From assembly GCA_037577475.1 (NCBI GenBank), contig CM075189.1, positions 32,823,839 through 32,887,838 on the forward strand: a stretch of 64,000 nucleotides of DNA. The letters are read 5' to 3'. The first letter of the stretch is position 1. Every line of letters starts with the position of its first letter. Of the stretch, positions 23,563-34,204 are shown in pieces. This DNA comes from Chaunax sp. Z400 (lineage: Eukaryota; Chordata; Actinopteri; Lophiiformes; Chaunacidae). The translations under genes were made by a program, and so were the position numbers. The notes under the pieces were generated by a model that did not search any database, was not told the origin of the DNA, and worked only from the letters and a program-made list of their open reading frames with translations.

Positions 23563-26280
23563 CTAGATAAGTGCAGGCTATTCACCTTATCTTTAAAGCC
23601 ACCACAGTTAGACTTCTTAAACAATGATTAATGTTGGTGATTCAAGTTTTCTGTTACCTAAAATCCTTTGGTGTTTATCAACCTAAACAAGTCAAACACA
23701 ACATTTTAAGCTCCGTATCGTCTGGTTTTTATCTGCTGTTGTTGTGACAGATGAGATCAGCAGGCTTTACGTCGTCTTTTGACCCTCTAGTGATTCATAT
23801 TCTGGCTAGTTACTAGAATAAAAATGCTTATATTAACTTCAAGACAATAAAATTCATACTGCATTATGTTTTGTCAGAATAAAGTTGTCTCTGTTCTTAG
23901 AGTCAGTTCATACTGGTGGCAGTGAATAGGGTGGATCATCTTGTACTCAGTTATTCAGGATCGAGTCCTTCTGGATGCTAATAAATGCTTCAAAATGTCT
24001 CAAAGCTGTTTTGCAAAATTCACTCATTATGAACATATTCAGTACAATATATTTTTGTCAAATATGCATAATGTGTGTCTGTTTGTAGTATATAGGTTAA
24101 CAATACTACAAACCAGCAGCTACGTTAGCAGCTTTGGGAGCCTATACTTTTGCACAACGGTGATTTAATTCATGATGCAAGAATACTAACATGACAATTC
24201 TAGCATGTGATGTTTAGCAGTATAACATTTATCATGTTCACCATGTGTGCGTTATGTTCATGTGTCAAGTTAAATACATTGACTCTTCCACCCAGAAGTT
24301 AATTTACACAAAGTTGACTTTTGGTTTCACACTTGATACGAACGCTGATCTTCCCGGGGAAAGGTTCTGTGTTTGTTTGACCAATCTTCCCCATGTACAG
24401 ACTTTTTTAGTCCATTTTACTTGTACATAACCAAAAATGTATATTACAGTAAGTAGTGATATGTTTACTTGTGTACAATAATCCACTCAGGCAGCCAGCT
24501 GCAGGTATTTCATCAGAGGCTAAAATACTAGAGCAACAGAAATTCTGACTTGATGATGGCATTAAATGAGGAATAAAAGTTTGTCCTCAGGAGAGCATGA
24601 ATGTCAAAGTCCATGGGAAATCCACAATAAAACCAAAAACGTCTGTTTAAAACAATGATGCATTCACTGTCACATGTCACCATGAAGACAGTTGCAAAGC
24701 GTGAGATGTATTTAGTAATTAATTTTTGGTCTATATCAGGCACATTGATGACATTGATTACAGGTTATAAATCATGTATCAGCACAATCTGATGATACAA
24801 TACAATGATGATGCAGATTAGAATTATTTGACAATGTTGGCAAAATAACTAACTTTATACTGTCACCACAGCGGTAGCAGGTCAATTCTGCTCTCCAATT
24901 AAGGTCTATTAGCTTTAATTACCACTAAGCTTTAGTTGTAGCAGCTACTAACAGAACACTGTTTTTTGCCAATGAAGAAGAAAAGGATGCAGGAATTATG
25001 TGCGCTCCAGCAACAAACTTCCCGCTGTGACTCCACTCCTGGTGAGGTTGGAGGCCAACCCACTCTTATAATCTTTGCCTCTTTTCACTTTGTGAGATGA
25101 GATTGTTGTGGCCTCAGTTCATTTATTTAAAAAAAAATTTACACTGACAAAAATTAAACCAAAATACTTAAAGGATTTTCCATCACTGTCTCAATGAATA
25201 GTAGCTCTTTGGATTCATCTATCACAAGCCATTCTCAGCCTTTCATATCTCTATTCTACCTCCAGCATCTGCCCTCTGGCAGGTCCATTTGAGATATGAC
25301 TGTGGTAACCAATCATAAGTGACAGATGGCAACGTGACCTTGACAAAATGTTATTTTGTAGGGAATAATCCTGATTTCACACTGAAATACTCATGCGCTT
25401 AGGTTAAAGGTTAACCTGCCCCTCCTAAATAGCAGTGGGTACCAATCTTGGCCATTTGGTTGAAGTGGCTGACTAAGTAAAGTATATCCCCACTAATCAC
25501 AGGGTGGCAGATTGTCAAAATGTCACTGAATCCCAAACTGTTCCTATTTGTTAGGCCAGCTCCTCCATGGTAGCCTGAAGCTATATGTATGCAAGTGCAT
25601 GTATGAATGTCGGGGAAATGATGATATTCTTCTGCATAAAAGGAACAATACAGTACTTATCATACAACAAGGTTGTACATACAAGGTATGTGTGTGAAAA
25701 AGGTCACAGGGAACAGTTGGCACCAACTTTTTACAATTTTACAATTACATTATGTTTGGGAACATAAATAAAAGTGTTGCTACATGTACAAATGTATTTT
25801 AAATGGTGCAGATATGTCTTCAGCTCTGCCATCAGAAATAATAATAAAAAAAATACATTCATTCTTATATTTTAACTCAGATGTTTTTCACATCACAACC
25901 TGATTCTCTCTTCCAAACCATGGGTAAAAATGTCTGACTAACTGACCTTTATTTAGCATTTCTCAATATCCGCTGAATTACTTCCTGCATGGACCCTCAT
26001 AAACACCTCAATTAATACGAACACGCTACATCCCTTATCTCCTGTTCCGTATTATCTCAGGTGGCCGGATTAATGTTTTGTGCTGAATTTATGCACAGCA
26101 CCTTTCCTAATCCCTTCCATTCAATTCCAGTCTCCTTGTGTAGGAAAGCTATTACATTGTTAATGATGAGTCACATGAATAAAACCTTTAATAGTATGAG
26201 AATGAGGAATTCTGCTTTGAGAAGGAGGTGCAGTAAAAGTTGGAAGAGACAAGAATTTTTGTATGCCGTCGTAACAAGAT
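23563..26280. other. Gene-free stretch upstream of the retrotransposon
   Basis: No recognisable exon, RNA gene or repeat family. Confidence 0.45.
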
Positions 26281-26284
26281 GGCG
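26281..26284. other. Target-site duplication, left copy (GGCG)
   Basis: GGCG directly precedes the 5' LTR and recurs directly after the 3' LTR at 36693-36696. A 4-bp duplication is within the range usual for Ty3/gypsy integrases. It shows that both LTRs belong to one insertion. Confidence 0.8.
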
Positions 26285-26850
26285 TGTTACATGCTCCTCC
26301 CTACTGGTTAGAGGCTGATCACACATGTCTCATTGTCCTGTGTTCCTCCCCTATTCAGGTGAGCTTCATTTGCTCTGATGGAGGGAACAGCCCATAAAAG
26401 GAGGGCAAGAGACCTGCCTCTTCCTCTCTCTTCCTTCTCCTGGGTGGAGAACCTGCAGTCAGTCAGGAGGCTAACTTTATGTAGTTTGTGTTAATTGCAT
26501 TTTAAGTTTGTTATATTCTGGTGGGTCTGGTATTCCTGTTTCCGTGGCTTAATTTCCAGGTTAGGTAAGAATGTGTTTCCTTGTTTAGGGTAGAGGGCTA
26601 GTGCCCAGGTCTGACGGCCCTATGTGTGGGTTGGCCTGGGTGGCTGCCCTGCTTTTGTTTATTTTAGCCGGCCCATCAGCTTTGTTCATTTTGTTCTTGA
26701 GATGCTTGGGTTTAGATTATTTAGGTTGATTGATTATTTCATGTACCTATGTTGAAATAAATTTAAGTTATCTCCTTTTGACCAAACCCTGACTCTTTTA
26801 TGTTGGTCCTCCTTTTGAGTAAAGGTTGAGCTTTACTGGGGGTCATAACA
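26285..26850 (+). repeat. 5' LTR (566 bp)
   Basis: It starts TGTTACATGC and ends CATAACA, matching 36173-36692 over nearly its whole length. It contains a TATA-like 'cataaaagg' at about 26392 and, unlike the 3' copy, a 46-bp stretch with 'gaaataaattt' (about 26754), a likely polyadenylation region. The short inverted ends TGTTA/TAACA are typical of LTRs. Confidence 0.92.
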
Positions 26851-26855
26851 TAAAT

Positions 26856-26868
26856 TGGGGGCTCGTCC
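26856..26868 (+). promoter_or_regulatory. Primer-binding site, tRNA-Pro-like
   Basis: TGGGGGCTCGTCC starts five bases after the 5' LTR. It matches the first 13 bases of the tRNA-Pro primer-binding site known from gammaretroviruses. The match ends there and the following AAACT diverges, so the primer identity is likely but not certain. Confidence 0.65.
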
Positions 26869-27142
26869 AAACTAATTGAACTGGCAGGTGGAACACCAGG
26901 ATTTGTGTGGTTTAGTGGTAGTAGGCCTGTGGTCTCAAGCCAAAATTACCAAATGTCAACAATTATACTGTGTTGCTCTTTTGTGTTTGAGTGACTTTAT
27001 TGGCACAGTTTTGGGCTGGTTTCCTTTAGGCTGTAATTATCTTTGTATGCTTGGTGTTATATTGTGAGTCAAGGGTTTGCAATTGTTTTGGCTGTTTCAC
27101 CAGCGTTGTGGTGATTTTGAGTGGTTGCTTCTTCTTGGAAAA

Positions 27143-27886
27143 ATGGAATTCAGTTTGTCTGAATTTATTGAGTCTCCTACACTGGAGGTGTTTCACCGGT
27201 GCACGAGAGATAACCTCCTGTTAATTGCTGACCACTATGAGGTAGCTGTTTCCAAACAGACAAAGAAACAAACACTAAAAACTGAGTTGCATGCTGCGTT
27301 AGTGAATAAAGGCATTTTGCCACACTTGCAGAGTACTCCAAAAACTCCCAAGTGTTCAAGTCAATCGGTAGATGAAGCTATAAGATTAAAGGAACTTGAG
27401 GTTGAGCTACAGCATATAGCCTTAAAAGAGAGAGAGCTGCAATGTATGAACGATCATGAGACAAAGAAGATTGAATTATGTATGCGCGAGTTAGAGCTTG
27501 GTGCTGCTTTTCAAGTGTCTGCTAAATCTACAGATTTTGACGTGGCTAAAAACATCTGCTTAGTTCCACCGTTCAATGAAAAAGATGTAGATAGATATTT
27601 CATCTTATTTGAGCGGGTTGCTTCTATACTAAAGTGGCCGAAAAATGTGTGGACGTTACTATTGCAATGTGTTCTCAGTGGTAAAGCACAGAGGGTTTAC
27701 TCCTTACTTCCGGCGGAAGACAGTCTGGACTTTGACAAAGTAAAAGCTGCTGTGCTTAAAGCACATGAGCTTGTGCCGCAGGCATATCGTCAAAGGTTCC
27801 GAAGACTGAAAAAAAATGCCTTTCAGACACATACTGAATTTGTTCGAGAAAAAGAAGCTCTATTCGATCGCTGGTGTATGTCGTAA
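27143..27886 (+). pseudogene. Gag, N-terminal part (frameshifted end)
   Basis: This is the structural protein of the retrotransposon, expected to form cytoplasmic particles that package its RNA. I place the start at the ATG in 27143 (MEFSLSEFIESP) rather than at the in-frame ATG 22 codons upstream, because the protein-like reading starts there. Around residues 15-60 there is a short helical, SAP-like segment with Lys/Thr-rich turns. Residues 75-130 are a Glu/Leu-rich coiled coil. Residues 145-245 read as a capsid-like domain: 'LVPPFNEKDVDRYF', then 'LKWPKNVWTLLLQCVLSGKA' and 'AYRQRFRR'. The frame stops at 27886, but the capsid reading continues in another frame from about 27876, so a small indel has broken the gene. 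Confidence 0.8.
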
Positions 27887-29433
27887 ATTTTGAGCAGCTA
27901 AAACAATTAATGTTGATGGAAGATTTCAAAAATTGCCTTCCAGATAAGGTGACGACATATTTAAATGAACATAAAGTCGACGATGATTTTAAAGCGGCTG
28001 TCCTCAAGCACAAGGCTGTTTTTTGGGATCGCCCATTTAGTACTCTTAAGTCTCCTGAGAGCTTACATAGTACAGGGAAAGATGGCGCTAGAGGTGCTGC
28101 TGGAGTTTGTGAAGAGAATAAAAGTTCAGCTTCTTTAGAACTTGAGCTTAAGGCCGATAAAGACGATTTGAAGGGAAGGGACAATATAATGTGTTTTTTC
28201 TGTAAGAAAAAGGGGCATATTGTCGCAAACTGTCCTGTGTTAAAAAAACGAAACTCAAAACCAGTAGCTTTTGTAAATAAACTTGATAAAGACTTGCACA
28301 AACCTATGATGTCCACTGATTTGGCCGACTTTACTCCCTTTATTATGGATGGCGTTGTCTCGTTGCCTGGTGGCAGCATTAAAGTTCCTGTGAGGATTTT
28401 GCGGGACACCGCGGCCTCCCAGTCTTTTATTTTGGAGGGAGTCTTGCCATTCGATAATCAATCCGCTGTTGGTTCAGATGTTCCTGTATTGGATTTTGGC
28501 ATGAATGACATAGGTGTGCCTCTTCATAAAGTCAGTCTGGAATCAGATCTTGTATCTGGTGAAGTTGCTGTGGGAGTTCGTCCTGTGTTCCCGATTAAGG
28601 GTGTTGCCTTTTTAATGGGAAATGATTTGGCTGGTGGTAAAGTGCTGGTTACGCCAGAAGTGACGCCGATACCTGTGAGGCAGTATCCAGATGAGCTCGC
28701 TCAGAAATTCCCCAAAGTTTTTGCTGCTTGTGCTGTCACTAGATCTATGATTAAAAAGGAAGATGGGAATGAAGTTGATCTGAGCGACAGTTTTCTTGTC
28801 GACCCTGATGATGATCGCTCTTTTTCTCCGGATGATAGTAAAAATGACGCGTACACTAAGCCGTGCACTGAAGTTGAGAAGCTGTCCTTGTCACGTGAAC
28901 AACTAATTGCAGGTCAGAAAGATGATGCTACATTGTCCCCCTTATTTGAAACTGCTGTAGGTGAGGATAAAGTTGATTCTCTGCAGACAGGTTATTTTAT
29001 GAAGGATGGCTTGCTCATGCGTAAATGGACGCCATTACATGCTTCTGCTGAAGATGACTGGAGTGTTGTGACTCAGATTGTTGTTCCATCTTCATATCGA
29101 ACGAAAATTCTTCTTCTGGCGCATGATAATCCCCTTGCTGGTCACCTGGGTATCAGGAAGACATATGATCACATTCTGCGACATTTCTTTTGGCCCGGGT
29201 TAAAGAAAGATCTTGCACGTTATTGTAAATCTTGTCACACATGTCAGGTAGCTGGGAAACCAAACCAGCCTATTCCACCTGCTCCGCTTTATCCAATACC
29301 AGTGGTTGGTGAGCCATTTGAACGTGTTTTAGTTGACTGTGTTTGCCCACTTCCTCGTACTAAAGCAGGTAATAAATTCTTGTTGACAGTAATGTGTGCA
29401 TCCACTCGATTTCCTGAGGTGTTTCCTTTGTGA
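27874..29433 (+). pseudogene. Gag C-terminus, zinc knuckle, protease and integrase N-terminal half
   Basis: A 519-codon open stretch. Its first residues continue the capsid-like domain (FEQLKQLMLMEDFKNCLP). At about residues 109-122 is a CCHC zinc knuckle, CFFCKKKGHIVANC, spaced C-x2-C-x4-H-x4-C, which binds RNA. At about residues 173-190 an aspartic protease site reads RDTAASQSF; the usual third residue Gly is Ala here. After an acidic linker, integrase begins: the HHCC zinc domain (AHDNPLAGHLG ... CKSCHTC, about residues 415-455) and the first catalytic Asp (LVDCV, about residue 487). The frame ends at a TGA (29431-29433) inside the integrase core. Protease is followed directly by integrase, with no reverse transcriptase between them. 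Confidence 0.85.
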
Positions 29434-30648
29434 AAAATCACAACTACCCTTGTTGTAAGAGCCCTGACGAAGTTCTTTTCTTTGTTTGGATTGCCTAAAG
29501 TGGTATAAATGGACCAAGGTTCGAATTTCATGTCTCGCGTGTTCGCTCGCGTGTTGAAACGGGTCAACATTAAACACTGCAGTTCCAGCGCATATCACCC
29601 TGAGAGCCAGGGCGCCCTTTAGCGTTTCCACCAGACATTGAAAACTATGTTGCGAAGGCATTGCCTTGAGTTCATTTACAAATGTTTGCTGTCAGGGAAG
29701 TCTTACAAGAATCACTGGGGTTTAGTCCATCAGAGTTGGTTTTTGCCCATACTGTGCATGGTCCCTTGAAGCTATTTAAAGAAAAGTGTTTATGTGACGG
29801 GACAGGGAAAAAACTTACTGGACTACGTGTGTAACTTCAGACTTAAACTATGCCGTGCATGTGAAATAGCTAAAGCTAACTTGGAAATGGCACAGGCTAG
29901 AATGAAAGGATGGTTTGACAAGCATGCTAAAAGCAGACAGTTTCGTCCTGGCGATAACGTTTTGGTACTGCTGCCAATTCCTGGCTCTGCTTTGCAGGCT
30001 CGCTACAGTGGGCCTTACTTGGTTCAGGAAAAGGTTGGTGACAGAGTCTATCTTGTAGCCACACCAGATCGTCGGCACAGAAATCGTCTCTGTCACATTA
30101 ACAAGTTAAAACCTTATTATGAAAGGGTCGAAGAGTCCAGTCCGAAGGCAGGTGACACTGCTGTGTCCCATGTGGCGCTCTCCAGTGCTGATGTTGAACA
30201 TTGTGTCAGTCTGATGGTAGGTAAAGAAAGTGTGCTATCCAGTGCTGAAGTGAGTGACGGGGTGTTGTCTGATGCTTTGACAAAGGGAAAATTATCCAAC
30301 ACGGAAATCTTGCAAAATCTTCCTGAACGTTTGTCTCTTCTCTCTGAGCCACAGCGTTCAGATTTGGTTGACTTAATTAAAGCCAATAAAGCATTTTTTT
30401 CTGATTTTCCCTCTCAGACACCCTTTTTGAAACATGACATTGATGTTGGTGATTCACCGCCTATTAAACAGCATCCATATCGTGTAAATCCAGATAAACG
30501 TAATGTCTTAAACAGCAGGTTGAGTATATGGTGCAACACGATATTGCTGAGCCCAGTTGTAGCTCATGGAGCTCCCCATGTTTACTTGCTGATAAAGCTA
30601 ATAGTGAATATCGGTTTTGTACGGACTTTCGAAAGGTTAATGGCGTAA
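29434..30648 (+). pseudogene. Integrase C-terminal half and start of reverse transcriptase
   Basis: Integrase continues in frame past the TGA. The second catalytic Asp lies in MDQGSNF, just after a TAA stop (29506-29508), and the third acidic residue in SAYHPESQGAL, just before a TAG (29620-29622). The frame then shifts near 29676 and the end of integrase resumes with HTVHGPLKLFKEK-like sequence. The chromodomain-like or GPY/F C-terminus follows: FRPGDNVLVLLP and YSGPYLVQEKVGDRVYLV, then HINKLKPYY. After a variable linker, the N-terminus of the reverse transcriptase starts near 30430 (HDIDVGDSPPIKQHPYR). It breaks off near 30648, where the nested insertion begins. The same reading frame ends shortly before that with scrambled residues, so another small indel is likely. 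Confidence 0.82.
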
Positions 30649-30667
30649 CTGACTGACTGACTTCCTT

Positions 30668-30784
30668 TTACCCCTCCCGCTGTCCTAGGGTCACGCTGAC
30701 CCGCCGTTACCCCTCCCGCTGTCCTAGGGTCATTCTGACCCGCCGTTACCCCTCCCGCTGTCCTAGGGTCATTCTGACCCGCCG
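30668..30784 (+). repeat. Three tandem 39-bp units, piggyBac-end-like
   Basis: Units start at 30668, 30707 and 30746, with period exactly 39. Each begins TTACCCCTCCCGCTGTCC, continues TAGGGTCA and ends in GACCCGCCG. The sequence resembles the TTAACCCTCC...GGGTCA ends of a high-copy fish MITE with TTAA targets. A 14-bp segment (CTGACTTCCTTTTA) sits on both sides of the array, at 30657-30670 and 30785-30798. All three units carry TAGGGTCA where the copies at 34925 and 34981 have CGGGTCA, so the array probably expanded locally from one unit. Confidence 0.85.
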
Positions 30785-30798
30785 CTGACTTCCTTTTA

Positions 30799-31316
30799 AT
30801 GGCTTGGCAGAATAGAATGGTATTAGATATGTTACTAGCCCAGAAAGGAGGTGTTTGTCACATGTTCGACAATACATGCTGTACTTTCATCCCCAATAAC
30901 ACAGGCCCTGATGGTTCTGTAACCAGAGCCATAGAAGGTCTCAGATCTCTAAGTCACGAGCTAGCAGAAAACGCCGGTGTAGACACGTGTGGAACTGGGC
31001 AGACAAAATGTTTGGTAAATGGAAAACTCTGATTATTTCGATCCTAACTGTTATTGCTGTGGTAGTGGCTGTACTAGCTTTCTGTGGTTGTTGTACTATC
31101 CCCTGCGGTAGAGGTCTGATAATGAGATCCATCGACTCCAGTGTGACAAAGACTATGATGACTCACTACCTGATCCCGAACAAAGAGAAGACAGACCATG
31201 ACACTGACCCTGATGAAAACCCTGACAATGACCACACTCGTCTCCCTGACCTTTACCCGACTCCACTTGACTCAGACACTGACTGTGACGACTTGCATGT
31301 GTATATTGCAGAGTAG
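30799..31316 (+). pseudogene. Retroviral envelope, C-terminal half of the TM subunit
   Basis: This is the second half of the membrane-fusion (TM) subunit of an endogenous retrovirus. The first frame (30799-31032) has the segment that precedes the disulfide loop, including the immunosuppressive-like NRMVLDMLLAQKGG, and a C-x6-C-C motif at 30856-30882, the mark of gammaretrovirus-type envelopes with covalently linked subunits (established). A frame change near 30985 follows; the next frame (30987-31316) holds a hydrophobic membrane anchor (about 31030-31095, Leu/Ile/Val/Ala) ending in a Cys-rich turn, and a long acidic cytoplasmic tail rich in Asp-Pro, ending at 31316. The half that should precede it lies 3.1 kb downstream at 34311-34926. 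The gene is not functional as arranged. Confidence 0.8.
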
Positions 31317-31695
31317 AAGTACCCCTAGCTTGCCACAAACCCAGAATTGTCTATGACTCACAAAAACAGCATTTTATAATTTCACAGTTCACTGTTGTGT
31401 GCTCATCCACTGTGTCACAGGTGCAAAGGATAAAACCACATTGCCTTGTTTGAGTGCTCACTCGACCCACTTCGGAGAAGTGAGACGGGCTGTGTCTCCA
31501 GTTGAACTGATGTTTAGACTCAGTTTAACCGCAGAACGTTCCAGAACACGTGCTTTTTCATCTATAAATCTGAGTGCTGCTGTCTCTTCTTTGCGGCACT
31601 CACCTTTCTTGCAAGAAATAAATACAGCAGACTGTTTGAGCTTTAATACTGTTTATTGTGAATTGTTTGACTCTTCTCATTCCACGTAGACATTC
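31317..31695 (+). repeat. LTR-like stretch after env (U3-R-U5 candidate)
   Basis: It directly follows the envelope tail, where a 3' LTR is expected. It contains TATAAA at 31563-31568 and AATAAA at 31617-31622, only about 50 bases apart, as in compact retroviral LTRs, and a GT/T-rich stretch after the AATAAA. I find no second copy in the window, no clear TG...CA borders and no primer-binding site after it, so this is context plus signals only. Confidence 0.4.
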
Positions 31696-32436
31696 TTGAA
31701 TAATATTCCCATCACAAAAGTGAAATGAAAGTGGCTGAACATCTATACCAGGGTGGACAGCGGCGCCTGGAAGGGCATTTCCAAAGTCAATTAACTTTGC
31801 CCTGTGGGGCTGGTCCTGCATATTGTGAAATCTGACCTGGATGGCTTCAATGTCTGTGTATCCATGGATACAGATAAACATTCCCAATTACATCACGTAA
31901 TATTACATCATAAGGAAACTGTCTGTTGTAATAAAACATCAAAGGAAACTGTTGTAATTAAACATCAAAGGAAACACTCTGTAGTAATAATATATAAAAT
32001 CAGCTTCCAACAAGTCAGATTTTACTTTTAACAGAGATTTATCTTGCAGACACACATTAAGTGACATACCTGAATTCTCAAGCATCATGACACAAAAACG
32101 ACTGAACTTACAGAGAAGATTACTAGTTTTGCTTGAACCCAACCACACGCAGGTTAGTAAGTTAGTTAGTAAGTAAGTTAGGTGTCCCTGGTCAAAGCTG
32201 AAGACCAAGTGGGACAGAGGTTTTGCTGTTGGGGCCCCAACCTTCTGGAATAGTTTACCTGAGGAACTTAGACAAGAAACAGCTTTTACATAATCTGTCA
32301 AAACACATCTTTACTGCATGGCCTATGCTTAACTTATAATAATTAATTTAATTTGTCCGTAACACTTTTTACCTGTTAGTTTTATGTGCTACTGTTATCC
32401 ATAATACTAATTATTATTATTGCATTTTTCAAACAG
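31696..32436 (+). other. Unassigned stretch with LINE 3' scrap; likely intron of the next exon
   Basis: At about 31912-31990 a unit of roughly 27 bases ('aaacatcaaaggaaac') recurs two to three times. At about 32200-32325 one frame reads FAVGAPTFWNSLPEELRQ, then a stop and VKTHLYCMAYA. This resembles the C-terminus of L2/CR1-like LINE ORF2 proteins (from memory), so it is probably a short truncated LINE 3' end. The stretch ends in a pyrimidine-rich splice acceptor (ttttcaaacag, 32426-32436). Confidence 0.45.
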
Positions 32437-33655
32437 CAGAAATTGGAACCTGGAAAGGAAGACAATTGGACGGGGCAGAGAGCAGAGGACATGGTCCCCA
32501 GAGAGAAGGAGTACCGGCGAGATGGCAGACAGCCACTGCCGAACGACCTCAACTCCCTCAAGAAGAAGCTGCAGGACAAAGAGGAATACCTCCAAAGCTT
32601 AAATGCAGAGAGGTTTACTGTAAATCAGCAGATGACAGAGACGGTAGATTACCTCGGGTCCCTTGATTGTAGATGCGAGAATCTACAGGAGGACTATTAT
32701 AGAGTCAAAGGTAATGTTGACCTAATGAAGAGAAACAATGCAAAGGCCAAGATTGAGAAAGAAAAGAGAGAGGAGCAGATTGCCACTCTTCAGCAGAGCC
32801 TTCTTCACCAGACAGAGAACCCGGAGAAGACGCTGAAGGAAGAGACGGATAAAGAAGTCAGCAGGCTTCAGCAACTACTGGAAGACAAGGACAGAGAGCT
32901 GTACAGGGCCAATGAGTGTGCCAGAGAGCACAGACTCCATTTGACCAAGCTGCAGAAAAGTCAGGCAGCTCTAAAAGAGGCTAAACATAAATATGTCTCT
33001 CTAGAGGAAGCACTGAAAAGGCAGCTAGCAGAGAGAGAAGAGCATCACCTGCAGAAACTTTCACAGAGAGAAGGTATCCTCAGGAAGGAGCTCTCTGAAC
33101 AGGAGGTGAGGTTCCAAAAGGAGCTCGCTGGGAAGAAGATGGGGTTTGATCAAGAGCTTGCTGACAGAGAAGAAAATCTGAAGCAGCAGCTCTCCAAGAA
33201 AGAAGAGGCCTACAGGAAGGAGCTCTCTGATCAGGAGGAGAGGTTTGCTCAAGAGCTTGCTGACAGAGAGGAAAATCTGAAGCAGCAGCTCTCCATGAAG
33301 GAAGAGGCCTACAGGAAGCAGCTCTCTGATCATGAGGAGAGGTTCGAGCAAGAGTTTGCTTCCTTAGAAGACAAGCTGAAACAGCAGCTGTCAGAGCTAG
33401 AAAAGGGCTACAGGAAGTTCTTCTCTGAGCAGGAGGAGAGGCTGACTAGGAAGCTCAATGAAGAGGCACAGAGGAGGGAGGAACTCCAACGCATCAGAGA
33501 GCAGGTAAGCTGTCTCACAACATATTTAGGAATTTAAAGACTTATTTCAGAAGTCTTCAGATACTAAGTGCAGTTTGTCTTTTTCTTTTCAGGAGCTCTT
33601 AGCTCAACAGAATAAGAAGAAGAAGGGCTTCTGGAGGCGTTTCTTCAATCGTTAG
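32437..33655 (+). CDS. Coiled-coil protein, last two exons (partial host gene)
   Basis: Exon A (32437-33504, 356 codons, phase 0) begins after an AG acceptor and ends at GTAAGC. A short intron of 88 bases with a T-rich acceptor leads to exon B (33593-33655), which ends in a stop after a basic, aromatic tail (KKKKGFWRRFFNR). The protein is almost entirely coiled coil, rich in Glu, Lys, Gln and Leu. From about residue 215 of the exon it contains a tandem repeat of about 33 residues (ELADREENLKQQLS, then EEAYRKELSDQEERF), present two to three times and fading. No enzymatic domain is visible. It resembles golgin- or trichohyalin-like fish proteins only in composition, so I give no name. AATAAA signals follow at 33724 and 33733. 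The 5' exons are absent from the nested block, so this is a gene fragment carried as genomic DNA with its intron. Confidence 0.7.
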
Positions 33656-34204
33656 AAGAAGACCCCCGATGCGTCTGGACTCAGCCCCCCCGCACAAACT
33701 GAGCCTAACTGAACTGTTCTTGAAATAAATTAATAAATACTAAACTTACTTAATATGTCTGTATGTATTTGTTCCCTTGTTTACTCTGCTCAGATCCTAC
33801 TCAACACGTTCAGCCAAGGGAAACATGTCACCTCAAAACTTGGCACACATGCCGGAAATGAGATTTGTTATCGCCTCTTGATTGTGGCATCACTGGCATA
33901 CAAATTCAAGATGCGTGTGTGTATGAATGTCAGTGCCGGTCAAAAGACAAATTTAGATTTTTAAGTGTTTTTAGGATGTAAATCCACAAGTGCAGCCATG
34001 TGTGAGTCCCTTGTAAATCAGCTGCATTGTATCAAAGAAGCAGACCAGCGGCGTCTCCGTGGACACTGCAGCTAAATTCATTTATTTTTCCTTCAATAGC
34101 TAATATAATATTTTATGCCAAGAGAATGGTACAAATCTGTCTCCAGTCCTGGCAGTGAGCTTCAAAAGCCACATTATGAGGGAATATTTAAATACTTATC
34201 ACTA
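33656..34204 (+). other. 3' UTR and polyadenylation signals, then unassigned DNA
   Basis: Two AATAAA signals (33724-33729 and 33733-33738) lie about 70 bases after the stop codon of the coiled-coil exon, a normal spacing for a short 3' UTR. From 33760 to 34200 I recognise nothing. Somewhere here lies the join between host gene flank and the retroviral scrap. Confidence 0.5.

Noticed and set aside
23290..23631. Cys-Val and His-Thr repeat proteins on both strands
   Set aside because: Artefacts of the TG microsatellite.
32437..33655. The coiled-coil exons as part of the retrovirus
   Set aside because: They contain a spliceosomal intron and their own stop and polyadenylation signals, and do not read as any retroviral protein.
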